DNA of 64,000 bases from Ilumatobacteraceae bacterium (GTDB lineage Bacteria; Actinomycetota; Acidimicrobiia; Acidimicrobiales; Ilumatobacteraceae). The notes below the pieces were generated by a model that saw only the letters and a program-made list of their open reading frames with translations, had not been told where the DNA came from and did not search any database. Of the stretch, positions 17,657 to 27,155 are shown piece by piece. The translations under genes were made by a program, and so were the position numbers. The stretch lies in assembly GCA_033344875.1 (NCBI GenBank), contig JAWPMO010000001.1, positions 2,567,595 through 2,631,594 on the forward strand. Direction: 5' to 3'. Numbering within the stretch: position 1 is the first letter of the stretch; the number at the start of each line of letters is the position of its first letter.

Positions 17657-19036
17657 TCACATCTCTTCAGGCAAGCTCCCTTCGGTGATCAGGTCGTTGT
17701 GGACAGCAGGCACGCGAATGATGAAGGTCGAGCCGCAACCGACGACTGACTCGACATCGAGAGAGCCGCCGTGCGCTTCGACGAGCGACTTCGCGATGGC
17801 GAGGCCGAGCCCGCTTCCCCCATGCGTGGGGCTGCTTGCGCCATCGACCCGGTAGAAGCGGTCGAACACGCGCCCGAGGTGGTCGGCAGGGATGCCCGGG
17901 CCCCGGTCGGCAACCCGGATGACGACTGCCTCGCCGTCGGTCTCGGCGCCGAGTGACAACGCAGCGGACGCCGGCGTGTGGGTGAGCGCGTTGGTGACGA
18001 GGATCGACACTGCCTGGAGCAAGCGGTCCGGATCGGCAGAGACTTCGACGGGCGCAGGGATGTCGACGGTGATCGGGCGGGCAGGCTGCACGACTCGGGC
18101 GTCGGTGGCGACGTCGTCGAGGAGCTGGCCGACGTCCACGATTCCCGGCTCGATGGGAACTTCGCCTTCGTCCAGGTTGGCGAGGAGGAGCAGGTGTTCG
18201 ACGATTCTGGACATGCGCGTGGCCTCGGCCCGGATGCGACGCATGGCGTCGTCGACCGCCTCGTCTGACGTCAGCAGGCCCTGGCGGTGCAGGTCGGCGT
18301 AGCCCATGAGGGTCGTGAGCGGCGTGCGCAGCTCGTGGGAAGCGTCGGCGACGAAGGCGCGGAGTCGATCCTCGGTGTCGGCGGTGGTGTCGAGCATGAG
18401 GTTCATGGCCGAGCCGAGCGTGGCTGCTTCGGTGTTGCCCGAGCTCTCCGGGACGCGCTCGTCACGGCGGCCCGCCGTGATGGCGCGGGCGACCTCGGTG
18501 GCGGCGCGAATTGGTCGAATCCCGAGCCGGTTCACCCACGATCCGAGAACGACGGCGAAGGCGCCGATCGCTGCGATTGACACGAGTCCGGACACGCGGA
18601 GGCTGCGGATCGCATCGTCGATCGGCCCGGTGGACTGACCGATGACGAGGGCCACACCATCGAAATCCTGGACGATCACGCGCATGTCGCTGGCGCTGTC
18701 GGAGGTTCCGATGGTGACCGGTACGTCGCGCGGAGCGCGTCGGACGTCGTCGAGGTCGGGAACGAGACCGGGTGTCGAGGCAGGCGCTGCGACCGTGATC
18801 AAGCCGCCGTTGGCCACGGCACCGACGTAGAGCTCACCGGTGTCGCTGACCGGGTCGAGCTCGGGACGTGTCGGGAAGGCGGGGAAGCGCGAGACCTGGT
18901 CTGCGACCAGTGTCAGCTGGGTGTCGAGCTGATCGAACAGGACCTGCTCCTGTCGTCGTTCCACGCCGAAGAACGCGACGATGACCACGAGCAGGCAGGC
19001 ACCACCGGCGACGAGCAGTCGGGTCCGGAGGGTCAC
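17657..19036 (-). CDS. sensor histidine kinase
   Basis: A 459-residue membrane kinase. TM1 is at 7-24, an extracytoplasmic sensor domain at about 30-145, TM2 at 149-168, HAMP at 169-222, HisKA with FVADASHELRTPLTTLMGY (His234), then HATPase_c with N box SILVTNALTHTP, VADRGPGIPADH, FDRFYRVDG and GGSGLGLAIAKSLVEAHGG. It overlaps the upstream response regulator by 4 bp (19033-19036), so the two are one operon. It is divergent from the exporter operon starting at 19889, whose expression it probably controls. The signal is unknown. Confidence 0.95.
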   Translation of the reverse strand: MTLRTRLLVAGGACLLVVIVAFFGVERRQEQVLFDQLDTQLTLVADQVSRFPAFPTRPELDPVSDTGELYVGAVANGGLITVAAPASTPGLVPDLDDVRRAPRDVPVTIGTSDSASDMRVIVQDFDGVALVIGQSTGPIDDAIRSLRVSGLVSIAAIGAFAVVLGSWVNRLGIRPIRAATEVARAITAGRRDERVPESSGNTEAATLGSAMNLMLDTTADTEDRLRAFVADASHELRTPLTTLMGYADLHRQGLLTSDEAVDDAMRRIRAEATRMSRIVEHLLLLANLDEGEVPIEPGIVDVGQLLDDVATDARVVQPARPITVDIPAPVEVSADPDRLLQAVSILVTNALTHTPASAALSLGAETDGEAVVIRVADRGPGIPADHLGRVFDRFYRVDGASSPTHGGSGLGLAIAKSLVEAHGGSLDVESVVGCGSTFIIRVPAVHNDLITEGSLPEEM

Positions 19037-19713
19037 CTTGGTTCCTTGATCGAGTAGCCGACGCCTCGCACCGTGTGGATCAACGTCGTCTCGCCGATGT
19101 CGACCTTGCGGCGGAGTCCGGAGATGAACGTCTCGACGATGGCCGACTCACCGTCGAAGTCGTACTCCCACACATGGTCGAGGATCTGAGCGCGGCTGAC
19201 GACGCGGCCGAGATTGGCCAACAGCAGACGCAGCAGCTTGAACTCCGTCGGTGTGAGGTGCACGGGGTCACCGGCGACGCGCACCTCGTGGGCATCCTCG
19301 TCGAGGACCACGTCCCCGGCCCGCAGCTCCCGCTTCTCGAGTTTGCCGGCTCGCCGCAGCGCAACATGCACTCGGGCCACGAGCTCCTCCAACGCGAACG
19401 GCTTGGTGATGTAGTCGTCGCCACCACTGGTCAGGCCCCGGACTCGATCCTCGGTGGCGCCACGGGCCGTGAGGAACAGCACCGAACCCGACCACCCGTC
19501 GGCGCGGAGACGGCGCAGGATCTCGAACCCGTCGATGTCGGGCAAGTTGATGTCGAGCACGACCACATCGACGGGTTCGGTTCGTACGTGCTGGAGCGCG
19601 TTGGTGCCGTTGTCGACGGCGGCGACGTCCAGGTTCTGCACCGACAACGCCGAGCCGACCAGAAAGCGAATGTTCTCCTCGTCGTCGACGACGAGGACCT
19701 TCGGGCGGTCCAT
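19033..19713 (-). CDS. OmpR/PhoB-family response regulator
   Basis: A 226-residue protein. The receiver domain has acidic residues at 10-11 (VVDDEEN), phosphoacceptor Asp54 in VVLDINLPDIDG and Lys104 in YITKPF. A winged-helix DNA-binding domain follows: LTPTEFKLLRLLLANLGRVV, then ILDHVWEYDF and VETFISGLRRKVD. It is phosphorylated by the overlapping kinase gene. The open frame extends far upstream, but MDRPKVLVVDD at 19713 is the family start. The 175 bp to the divergent lipoprotein gene probably contains its binding site. Confidence 0.95.
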   Translation of the reverse strand: MDRPKVLVVDDEENIRFLVGSALSVQNLDVAAVDNGTNALQHVRTEPVDVVVLDINLPDIDGFEILRRLRADGWSGSVLFLTARGATEDRVRGLTSGGDDYITKPFALEELVARVHVALRRAGKLEKRELRAGDVVLDEDAHEVRVAGDPVHLTPTEFKLLRLLLANLGRVVSRAQILDHVWEYDFDGESAIVETFISGLRRKVDIGETTLIHTVRGVGYSIKEPR

Positions 19714-19888
19714 CCAGAGAGCATCGCATCTGATCCGGGCGATCGCCTGCGTGGAACCTTGAGGTTTCCTGAGGGCGCTGCGGGGATCGCCAGCAAACTC
19801 GAAGGGTTCGCCAACGTGATCTTCGGGGTCGAGATCGATGCTGGGGCTCCCCGGTGCACCCGGCACCGGCCAACTCAGAGGAGCAGGG

Positions 19889-20596
19889 ATGCGAACCATC
19901 ACCCCGCGACGCATGTCGGCGACAATCGCCGCCGTCGCAGCGATCGCACTCGCCGGATGCGGCGGATCGGACAGCGACAGCGCGGCGGACGGCGCCGAAC
20001 CGGTCGCCGACACCGGCGAGCTCGTCATCGACGAGAGCGCCGCCGGTGCCACAGCACCCGCCGAGACGCCGGTGGCCGAGCCCGCAGGCGACGCCGACGG
20101 TTCGCCCGACGGACCCGCCGACGACGGTACGGCAGCAACGGGCGAGTCGACGGACGAGGAGAAGGCACTCGCATTCGCCGAGTGCATGCGCGATGAAGGC
20201 GTCGACTGGCCGGATCCGAGCACGAGTGCGGACGGCAGCGTCGACCTGCTCGGGGGACAGACCTTGGCCCAGGTGGCCGGATCGTCGCCCGAAGCGACCC
20301 AGGCCGCGGCCGATGTGTGCACACCGCTGATCGAAGGTGCCAGCTTCCTGCCGGGCGGCGGTTCCGGCACGTTCGACGCCGAGACTCAGGACGCGTTCGT
20401 CGAGTTCGCCGAGTGCTTGCGTGACGAGGGCCTCGAAGTGAGCGATCCCGACTTCTCGAGCGGCGGGAACCCCCTGGTTGGTCTGTTCGGTCCCGGCTTC
20501 GACCCGAACGACCTGGACAACGCCGCGGCGATCGACGCTTGCAGCGGCATCTTCGCCGGCACGCCGATCGGCGATGCGGCCGGAACAGGGAGCTGA
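19889..20596 (+). CDS. acidic lipoprotein of unknown function
   Basis: A 235-residue lipoprotein. The signal sequence ends in the lipobox IALAGC, followed by a long Asp/Ala/Glu-rich linker. Two related cysteine segments follow: ALAFAECMRDEGVDWPDP and FVEFAECLRDEGLEVSDP, each with a later partner Cys (DVCTPLIEG, DACSGIF). This is an internal duplication of a 'FAeCmRdnGv' module common in actinobacterial exporter operons. It is the first gene of the MacAB-like operon, six bases before the adaptor gene. It probably works outside the membrane with the adaptor. Start ATG 19889 has gaggagcaggg upstream. Confidence 0.8.
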   Translation: MRTITPRRMSATIAAVAAIALAGCGGSDSDSAADGAEPVADTGELVIDESAAGATAPAETPVAEPAGDADGSPDGPADDGTAATGESTDEEKALAFAECMRDEGVDWPDPSTSADGSVDLLGGQTLAQVAGSSPEATQAAADVCTPLIEGASFLPGGGSGTFDAETQDAFVEFAECLRDEGLEVSDPDFSSGGNPLVGLFGPGFDPNDLDNAAAIDACSGIFAGTPIGDAAGTGS

Positions 20597-20601
20597 CCAC
20601 G

Positions 20602-22287
20602 ATGCCGATCATCATCGACCCCCACCACGACGGTGCGACGCTCGACGACGCACGCCCTGCCACCGAGCCGATCGAGTCCCCATCGGCTCCGGGCGGCAAC
20701 GGTGCGGCCGTGACACCGTCGACCACGGTCGAGCCGGCGCCACGCGCCGGCCGACGCCGCTGGCCCTACGTCGCAGCTGGCATCGGACTCGTCGCGGCCG
20801 GTGCCGCGGCCATCGTCAGCCGGAGCGACGACACCACCACGGAATCGGTCGACGACACCTCCGTGGAGGTGCGGACCGTCTCGGCCGAGGTGCGCGACCT
20901 CGTCGAGTACACGAATCTCGACGGCCGCATGGTCTACGCCGACACGACCGTCGTCACCTCCCCCGCCGACGGCGTCGTGACCGGCGTGATCATCGCCGGT
21001 GAGATCGTCGCACGCGGCACCGAGGTGTACGAGGTCAACGGCACGCCCGTCGTCGCCTTCGTCGGCGACACCCCGATGTACCGGCCGCTCGCCGAAGAGG
21101 CCACCGGTGACGACGTCGAGATGGTCGAGGCCAACCTGGCAGCACTCGGCTACCACACGCTCGACGACGACGAGGGAGACCCCACCGACACCGGCTTCGT
21201 CGTGGACGGGGTGTGGGACGACGCCACGACCGACGCCGTGATCCGCTGGCAGGAAGACCTCGATGTTCCCGCCACCGGCGAGATCGCGACGACGGATGTC
21301 GTGGTGATCGACGGCACCGCCGCAGTCACGGACGTGATGGTCGAGGTCGGCGACCGCGTTTCGGCCAACTCACCCATCGTCGAGCTCAACGTCCAGTCCA
21401 CGATCGGGACCCGGCACGTCGAGCACTTCGGCGAGATCGATGTCCTCGTCTCCAACGGCGACACGATCGAGAACGGCGACGTGTTCTACACGGTCGACGG
21501 CACCCCGATCACGGCGATCGTGGCGCCCGACGGCATCAATCGCGAGCTCCGCGACGGCGTCGACGACGGCGAGGACGTCCTGGCGCTCGAGCAGATGCTG
21601 GTGTCCCTCGGCTACGACGCCGATGGCGATCTCGACGTGGACGACGAGTTCGACGACGCCACCACACGAGCCGTCACCGACTGGCAGGCGGATCTCCAGA
21701 ACCTCGACGAGGACCTGGACGCGGACGGCCGCGTCGACCCGAGCGACCTCTACGTCATCGACGATGGCGAAGTGGTCGGCGCGCTCGCCGCAACCGACGG
21801 AGCGGTCCTCGCTTCGGGGTCCGAGCTGTGGTCCACGGAGCGAGCCGGATCCACTCGGAAGATCGAGACGGCGATCGCCGTCTCGGACCAGGACCGGATG
21901 GCGATCGGCGACACCGTCGACGTCGAGTTCCCCGACGGCGAGGTCGTCCAAGGCACCGTGACCGAGATCGCCACGTCCTCCACCGTCGACCCGATGGACC
22001 CGGATGCCGAAGCGATGCTCGCCGTCGAGTTGTCGATCGACACGGTGCCCGAGTCGGCGAGCGATCTCAACGAACTCGACGTCGAGGTGAAGCTGGTCGA
22101 CGAATTGTCCGCCGGCGCCACCGTCGTCCCGGTCAGCGCGCTGGTCGCACGCGGCGACGGCACGTTCGAGGTGGAGGCTCTGACGACGACCGGCACCACG
22201 TTCGTCCCGGTCGACCCCGGGATGTTCAGCGACGGCGTGGTAGCGGTCGAGGGGATCGCTCCCGGCACACAGGTGGTGGTCCCATGA
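20602..22287 (+). CDS. HlyD/MacA-like adaptor with two peptidoglycan-binding domains
   Basis: A 561-residue periplasm-facing adaptor. A cytoplasmic N-tail of about 55 residues leads to one TM (RRWPYVAAGIGLVAAGAAAIV). A lipoyl/barrel-sandwich half (VTSPADGVVTGVIIAGEIVA) comes next. Two peptidoglycan-binding repeats are inserted: one around 150-215 (LAALGYHT, TTDAVIRWQEDL) and one around 315-395 (LVSLGYDADGD, TTRAVTDWQADL). The C-terminus carries the membrane-proximal beta-barrel. It likely links the MacB-type permease to the cell wall in this outer-membrane-less lineage. Its stop overlaps the ATPase start (atga at 22284). Confidence 0.85.
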   Translation: MPIIIDPHHDGATLDDARPATEPIESPSAPGGNGAAVTPSTTVEPAPRAGRRRWPYVAAGIGLVAAGAAAIVSRSDDTTTESVDDTSVEVRTVSAEVRDLVEYTNLDGRMVYADTTVVTSPADGVVTGVIIAGEIVARGTEVYEVNGTPVVAFVGDTPMYRPLAEEATGDDVEMVEANLAALGYHTLDDDEGDPTDTGFVVDGVWDDATTDAVIRWQEDLDVPATGEIATTDVVVIDGTAAVTDVMVEVGDRVSANSPIVELNVQSTIGTRHVEHFGEIDVLVSNGDTIENGDVFYTVDGTPITAIVAPDGINRELRDGVDDGEDVLALEQMLVSLGYDADGDLDVDDEFDDATTRAVTDWQADLQNLDEDLDADGRVDPSDLYVIDDGEVVGALAATDGAVLASGSELWSTERAGSTRKIETAIAVSDQDRMAIGDTVDVEFPDGEVVQGTVTEIATSSTVDPMDPDAEAMLAVELSIDTVPESASDLNELDVEVKLVDELSAGATVVPVSALVARGDGTFEVEALTTTGTTFVPVDPGMFSDGVVAVEGIAPGTQVVVP

Positions 22288-23081
22288 TCCGCTCCATCGC
22301 CAGGTTCCCCGACGCCTCATCGGCCGTGGCCCTCGATTCGAGGCACAGCTCGGGCGGTCGGCCACCGACCGCTCGGTCGGCGCTCGAGCTCCAGAACGTC
22401 GTGAAGGAATACCCGGGCCATCCACCCGTGCGGGCGCTCGACGACGTGTCGGTGCGGGTCGACCACGGCGAACTCGTCGCCGTGGTCGGCCCCTCCGGCA
22501 GCGGCAAGTCGACCCTCCTGAACGTCATGGGCACGCTGGACCGCCCGACGCACGGAGTCGTCAGCATCGACGGCACCGACACCGCAACGCTCAGCGATCG
22601 GCGCGTCGCCGGCGTCCGCGCTCGACGCATCGGCTTCGTGTTCCAGCAGTTCTTCCTGTTGCCCGGGATGTCCGCAATCGACAACGTCGCCAACGGGCTG
22701 CTGTACAGCGGCGTCCCGCAGCGCGAGCGCCGTGAGCGCTCGGTGGTTGCGCTGGAGCGGGTCGGGCTCGGTCATCGGCTCGACCATCCGCCGAACCACA
22801 TGTCGGGCGGTGAGCGCCAACGAGTCGCCGTGGCTCGAGCTCTCGTCCACGAGCCGGCCTTCGTGCTCGCCGACGAGCCGACCGGCAACCTGGATTCGAA
22901 GTCGACCGGCGCGGTGATGGATCTGATCGGTGCGTTGCACGCCGAGGGGACAACGATCGTGGTCATCACCCACGACACCTCGATCGCGGCGTCACTCCCT
23001 CGTCAGGTCTCGGTGTTCGACGGGCGCATCTCATCCGACTCCGCCCTGGACGGAACCCACCGGAACGGGGACCGATCATGA
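22284..23081 (+). CDS. MacB/LolD-type ABC transporter ATPase
   Basis: A 265-residue ATPase. Walker A is GPSGSGKSTLL, the Q-loop FVFQQFFLLPGM, the signature MSGGERQRVAVARAL, Walker B FVLADEPTGNLDS and the H-loop VVITHD. The sequence is of the LolD/MacB subgroup that pairs with FtsX-like permeases. An extra N-terminal 30 residues precede the domain. It overlaps both the adaptor (4 bp) and the permease (4 bp), so it is translated as one coupled unit. Confidence 0.93.
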   Translation: MIRSIARFPDASSAVALDSRHSSGGRPPTARSALELQNVVKEYPGHPPVRALDDVSVRVDHGELVAVVGPSGSGKSTLLNVMGTLDRPTHGVVSIDGTDTATLSDRRVAGVRARRIGFVFQQFFLLPGMSAIDNVANGLLYSGVPQRERRERSVVALERVGLGHRLDHPPNHMSGGERQRVAVARALVHEPAFVLADEPTGNLDSKSTGAVMDLIGALHAEGTTIVVITHDTSIAASLPRQVSVFDGRISSDSALDGTHRNGDRS

Positions 23082-24304
23082 GCGCCAGACGCCCCGATCG
23101 CTCCACACGGCGCCCCGCAGTCGACGCGAGCACCCTCCGTCCGCTCGATGTGGTGCGCGTCGGAGCGTCCGGCCCCCGAGCGCGCACCACCCGAACTGCT
23201 CTGTCCGCACTCGGCGTGTCGATCGGCATCGCCGCGATGGTGGGCGTGCTCGGCCTGAGCGAATCGTCCAAGTCCGCCCTGCTGGATGAGATCTCCGCGC
23301 TCGGCACGAACCTGCTCACGGTCGAGCCCGGCACCGGTTTCGGTGGCGGCGACGGGCAACTCCCCGAATCGGCCGTCGGCAGCATCGAACGACTCGACGG
23401 AGTGGAGACCGCGTCGGCGGTGTACCCGGTCGACGCGGACGTGCTGAAGAACGAGTTCGTGGGCACCGGGGAGACCGGTGGCCTGTCCGTGATCGCAGCG
23501 GACGACGACCTGCTCGACACGCTCAACGGAGAGGTGGCTACCGGGACGTGGCACACGGACGCGACGTCGGCGTATCCGAGCGTCGTGCTCGGATCGGTGG
23601 CGGCGGAACGGCTCGGCATCGACTCCCTCGACACACCGACCTACGTGTACCTCGGGGAGGAATACGTCCAGGTGATCGGCATCCTGGAGGAGTTCCCGCT
23701 CTCGGCCGACCTGGATCGATCGGTCATGATGGGCCTGACGGCAGCTGTGGATTACCACGACGCCGAGCCCGCTGCCTCGTCGATCTACGCCCGCGTCGAC
23801 GACGGTTCGATCGACGAGGTCCGCGACCTCATCCCGGCGACCGCCGACCCGGAGAGCCCCGAGGAGGTCTCGGTCAGCCGACCGTCCGACGCCTTGGAGG
23901 CGCAGGCCGCCGCCGACGACACGCTGACCACCCTGTTCCTCGGGCTCGGGGCCGTCGCCCTGCTCGTCGGCGGCATCGGGATCGCCAACGTGATGGTCAT
24001 CGCGGTGATCGAACGTCGGGGCGAGATCGGGTTGCGACGAGCGCTGGGCGCGACGCGAGCCCACATCCGCCGGCAGTTCCTGACCGAGGCGGTCATCTTG
24101 TCCGTCCTCGGTGGTGTCACCGGCGTCGGGCTCGGTGTGGCAGCCACGTACGTGTACGCCACGACACAGGGCTGGCGCGTGGTCATCCCGACCTGGGTCG
24201 CCGCTGCCGGTCTCGCCTCGGCGATCGTGATCGGAGCCGTCGCCGGGTTGTATCCGGCGACGAGAGCTGCGCGGCTCGCCCCGACCGAGGCGTTGCGAGC
24301 ATGA
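23078..24304 (+). CDS. MacB/FtsX-type ABC transporter permease
   Basis: A 408-residue permease. A first TM near residues 40-60 (TALSALGVSIGIAAMVGVLGL) is followed by a large MacB_PCD extracytoplasmic domain of about 200 residues. Three C-terminal TMs form the FtsX domain (LFLGLGAVALLVGGIGIANV, ERRGEIGLRRALGATRAHI, then AGLASAIVIGAVAGLYPA). It acts with the preceding ATPase and adaptor, probably to move a lipid, peptide or drug across the membrane using mechanotransmission. The substrate is unknown. It overlaps the next gene by 4 bp. Confidence 0.93.
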   Translation: MSARRPDRSTRRPAVDASTLRPLDVVRVGASGPRARTTRTALSALGVSIGIAAMVGVLGLSESSKSALLDEISALGTNLLTVEPGTGFGGGDGQLPESAVGSIERLDGVETASAVYPVDADVLKNEFVGTGETGGLSVIAADDDLLDTLNGEVATGTWHTDATSAYPSVVLGSVAAERLGIDSLDTPTYVYLGEEYVQVIGILEEFPLSADLDRSVMMGLTAAVDYHDAEPAASSIYARVDDGSIDEVRDLIPATADPESPEEVSVSRPSDALEAQAAADDTLTTLFLGLGAVALLVGGIGIANVMVIAVIERRGEIGLRRALGATRAHIRRQFLTEAVILSVLGGVTGVGLGVAATYVYATTQGWRVVIPTWVAAAGLASAIVIGAVAGLYPATRAARLAPTEALRA

Positions 24305-24828
24305 GCGACGCATCGACGGATGCCAGCCCGGTGGGCGAGACCACAGCGACCGAAGCACTGGCGAGCGAAGCGACCCGCGAGCTCGCCACCGCCTTCGGCT
24401 CGGCGCTCGCCGCCGGTGACCCAAAACAACTCGCACCGCTGCTGGCAAACCACGTGGCCTGCCGGACGCCCGGCCGACACGCAGCCGCAGGCGTGCACCA
24501 CGGACGAGACCGAGTGATGGACGCACTCGTGTCGCCCGCCGACGAACGCGTCCGCGACATCTGCACCGAAGTCACCGAGATCGTCGTGGACGCACGCCGT
24601 GCATTCGTCGTGCTTCGCACGACCGGACGACTCGACGACGGGATGGTCACCGTGCCGATCGACGTGGAGGTGGCCTTGCACCTGCAAACCGACGGTGAAC
24701 GGATCCTCGCGATCACCGAGTACAACGACGACCAGCACGCGCTCGACCGCGTCCTCGGCGGCGCACCCTCGGAGGCGCCCGAGCGGACCGGTCGGTGGCG
24801 TCACTGGTGGCGGCGCACCACGAGGTGA
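24301..24828 (+). CDS. SnoaL/NTF2-like fold protein
   Basis: A 175-residue soluble protein. The segment LATAFGSALAAGDPKQLAPLLANHVACRTPG and the following strands (VTEIVVDARRAFVVLRTTGRLDDG, VALHLQTDGERILAITEYND) fit a SnoaL-like cone. Its role is unknown. It is translationally coupled to the permease gene. The last 15 residues are Arg/Trp-rich (RWRHWWRRTTR), which could contact membrane lipid. Confidence 0.7.
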   Translation: MSDASTDASPVGETTATEALASEATRELATAFGSALAAGDPKQLAPLLANHVACRTPGRHAAAGVHHGRDRVMDALVSPADERVRDICTEVTEIVVDARRAFVVLRTTGRLDDGMVTVPIDVEVALHLQTDGERILAITEYNDDQHALDRVLGGAPSEAPERTGRWRHWWRRTTR

Positions 24829-24833
24829 CCCCG

Positions 24834-26090
24834 ATGCGGATCCCGACAGCGTGCCGAGCGGTCGTCGCGGTGCTCGCGACACTCACCGCACTCGGGGCCG
24901 CGGCCACCGACGACGGGTCAGCGAGCGCGTCGTCGGTCACCGAGTGCCATGCGCGTCGGGTCAGCGACGACCTGCTCGAGGTTGCGTTCGACGAGGGCAT
25001 CGGCACGGTCGACACCGTCATCGTCGGCGCCGACTACCAACGAGCGTTCACCCTCGATGATGGTCGCGTGTTGTGGGTCTTCCAGGACGCCTACATCGAA
25101 CAGAACGGCTCGAGGGCACTGGTGCACAACGCCGGCGCCATGCAGGACGGCGCTTGCTTCGACGTCATCGTCGGCGAAGACGGAACGCCGACATCGCTCG
25201 TCGCCGCGGACTCGACCACCGCCTGGCAACGATGGTACTGGCCGCTCGACGGATACCAACGCGACGCCGACACCTTCGTCCTCTTCGTCGCCGAGATGAA
25301 AGAACTCGGCGGTTCCTACCTGTCGAACGCGACCCCGGTCGCGACCCACACCGTCGAGATCGACCTCAACACCGGTCACGCCGGACCACTCGAGCGCGCA
25401 CCCGACTCGACCGACGCCCTCTACGGCTTCGAGATCACCGCGGACGACGAGCACCGCTACCTGTACGCCCAGTGCCATCGCCAATTCGGGTTCGGGTGGC
25501 TCGGTCACGACGAGTGTGCCGAGGAGGTGACCGTCGCCCGCCAGCCGCTCGACCAGCCGTCCGCCCCGCTCGACTACTGGGACGGAGCGGGCTGGACACG
25601 AAACAGCCGGAACGCAGCGAACATCGCACCCACCACACTGCCGGACGGAGCGCCTCGCGGCGCGAACCCGATGCAGATCCAACGCGATGACGATCGATGG
25701 ATCGCCGTGACCAAGGTGAGCGACTGGTGGGGCGACAGCGTCGTGTTCGACGTCGCGCCGTTGCCCGAGGGCCCGTGGACCACCACGGCGGTCGCCCCGG
25801 TCGTCCCCGACGGTGACCACGGCTACAGCACGATCGAGGACGGCTCGTCGATCGCTTCGTACTTCGTGTCGTTCGTGCCGAGCGACGACGTCGGGCACAC
25901 GTTGGCGATCAGCAACAACCGATGGGACGGCCAGTTCTCCGAGTGGTACCGCCCCCGATTCCAGACCGTCCCGGACGCACTCTGGAACGAGAGCCCGCCA
26001 GTGGCCCTCGCTCACGACGGTCGGTGGTGGTTGCCAGAGCAGACCGCCGCTGCGCTCGCACGAAGAATCTCACGATCCGGCGCAGGCTGA
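24834..26090 (+). CDS. secreted beta-propeller-like protein (DUF4185/DUF5005-like)
   Basis: A 418-residue exported protein with a signal peptide (MRIPTACRAVVAVLATLTALGAA). The mature part has repeated Trp-rich strands such as VLWVFQDAYIEQ, RWYWPLDGYQRD, TLAISNNRWDGQFSEWY and a WIAVTKVSDWWGD segment. This resembles five-bladed-propeller DUF4185/DUF5005 proteins seen beside glycan-active enzymes. Three Cys pairs are possible (ECHAR, GACFD, AQCHR, DECAE). It lies 5 bp after the SnoaL gene and is probably the last gene of the exporter operon. Confidence 0.65.
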   Translation: MRIPTACRAVVAVLATLTALGAAATDDGSASASSVTECHARRVSDDLLEVAFDEGIGTVDTVIVGADYQRAFTLDDGRVLWVFQDAYIEQNGSRALVHNAGAMQDGACFDVIVGEDGTPTSLVAADSTTAWQRWYWPLDGYQRDADTFVLFVAEMKELGGSYLSNATPVATHTVEIDLNTGHAGPLERAPDSTDALYGFEITADDEHRYLYAQCHRQFGFGWLGHDECAEEVTVARQPLDQPSAPLDYWDGAGWTRNSRNAANIAPTTLPDGAPRGANPMQIQRDDDRWIAVTKVSDWWGDSVVFDVAPLPEGPWTTTAVAPVVPDGDHGYSTIEDGSSIASYFVSFVPSDDVGHTLAISNNRWDGQFSEWYRPRFQTVPDALWNESPPVALAHDGRWWLPEQTAAALARRISRSGAG

Positions 26091-26205
26091 CGGAAGCCGC
26101 CGCCTGGCAGTCGCTGGCATGCCCGCACCGACGACCGTGAGATCCTCAGCAAACCCGCAGCATTTGCCGAAGCGGTCTTCGGGGTGTCGACCGATACTCG
26201 AGTCC

Positions 26206-27123
26206 ATGCCGCACCAATCCGCTGTGAATGCGATCTCTGTCTCGGGCCTGACCAAGCAGTTCGGCTCGTTGACCGCCGTCGACGACCTCACCGTCGACAT
26301 CCCCACCGGCGGCGTCGTCGGATTGCTCGGACCGAACGGCTCCGGCAAGTCCACGACGATCCGCATGCTCCTCGGCCTCATCACACCCACCTCGGGGACC
26401 GCGACGGTCCTGGGGCACCCGATCAGCGACCCTGCCGCTTTCCTGCCGCGCGTCGGCGCGCTCATCGAGTCGCCCACCATGTACCCGAAACTGTCGGCGG
26501 AACGGAACCTGCGCAGCCTTGCCCGCCTCGCCGGCGTCAGCGACGGGCGCGTCGCCGAGGTCCTCGACATCGTCGGGCTCACCGGCCGGGAGCGGGACCC
26601 GTTCGGCGACTACAGCCTCGGCATGAAGCAGCGCCTCGGGATCGCCGCCGCGCTGCTGCGCGACCCGGAGCTGTTGGTCCTCGACGAGCCGACCAACGGC
26701 CTCGACCCGGCCGGGATCGTGGAGATCCGAGACCTGCTGGTCGGTCTCGGCCGGCAGGGCCGCACCGTGGTGGTCTCCAGCCACCTGCTGGCGGAGATCC
26801 AGGCCGCGTGCGATCGGCTGGTGATCATCCAGCGTGGGCGTCTCGTGTTCGAAGGTCCGATGCGTGAGCTCCTCGACCACACCACCGACGCGATCCACCT
26901 CGAACCCGAGCATCCCGGTGAACGGGACCACCTCGCCGAGATCCTGACGGCCGTCGACGTCCAGTCGAGTCCCGACGGCGCGGGGCTCGTCGTCGACGGC
27001 TCCCACGAACCGGCGTCGCTCAACCGCCTCGCCGCCGACGCCGGGATCGTCCTCCAAGAGCTCCACCGCGAGCGCGAAGACCTCGAAGACGTCTTTCTCC
27101 GACTCACCGCATCCGCATCCTGA
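26206..27123 (+). CDS. ABC-2-type exporter ATPase
   Basis: A 305-residue ATPase of the drug/lipid exporter (DrrA/CcmA-like) group. Walker A is GPNGSGKSTTIRMLLGL, the Q-loop area is VGALIESPTMYPKL, the signature YSLGMKQRLGIAAALL, Walker B LLVLDEPTNGLDP and the switch His VVSSHLLAEI. A C-terminal DUF4162-like tail follows. It precedes its permease by 32 bp. The start ATG 26206 (MPHQSAVNAISV) is close to the family start. Confidence 0.92.
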   Translation: MPHQSAVNAISVSGLTKQFGSLTAVDDLTVDIPTGGVVGLLGPNGSGKSTTIRMLLGLITPTSGTATVLGHPISDPAAFLPRVGALIESPTMYPKLSAERNLRSLARLAGVSDGRVAEVLDIVGLTGRERDPFGDYSLGMKQRLGIAAALLRDPELLVLDEPTNGLDPAGIVEIRDLLVGLGRQGRTVVVSSHLLAEIQAACDRLVIIQRGRLVFEGPMRELLDHTTDAIHLEPEHPGERDHLAEILTAVDVQSSPDGAGLVVDGSHEPASLNRLAADAGIVLQELHREREDLEDVFLRLTASAS

Positions 27124-27155
27124 CCTCGCAACCACTCCCAAAGAAACGGATTCTC

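Noticed and set aside
24918-26015. Minus-strand 365-residue frame
   Set aside because: It is a shadow of the secreted propeller-like protein, whose signal peptide and Trp-rich strands read only on the plus strand.
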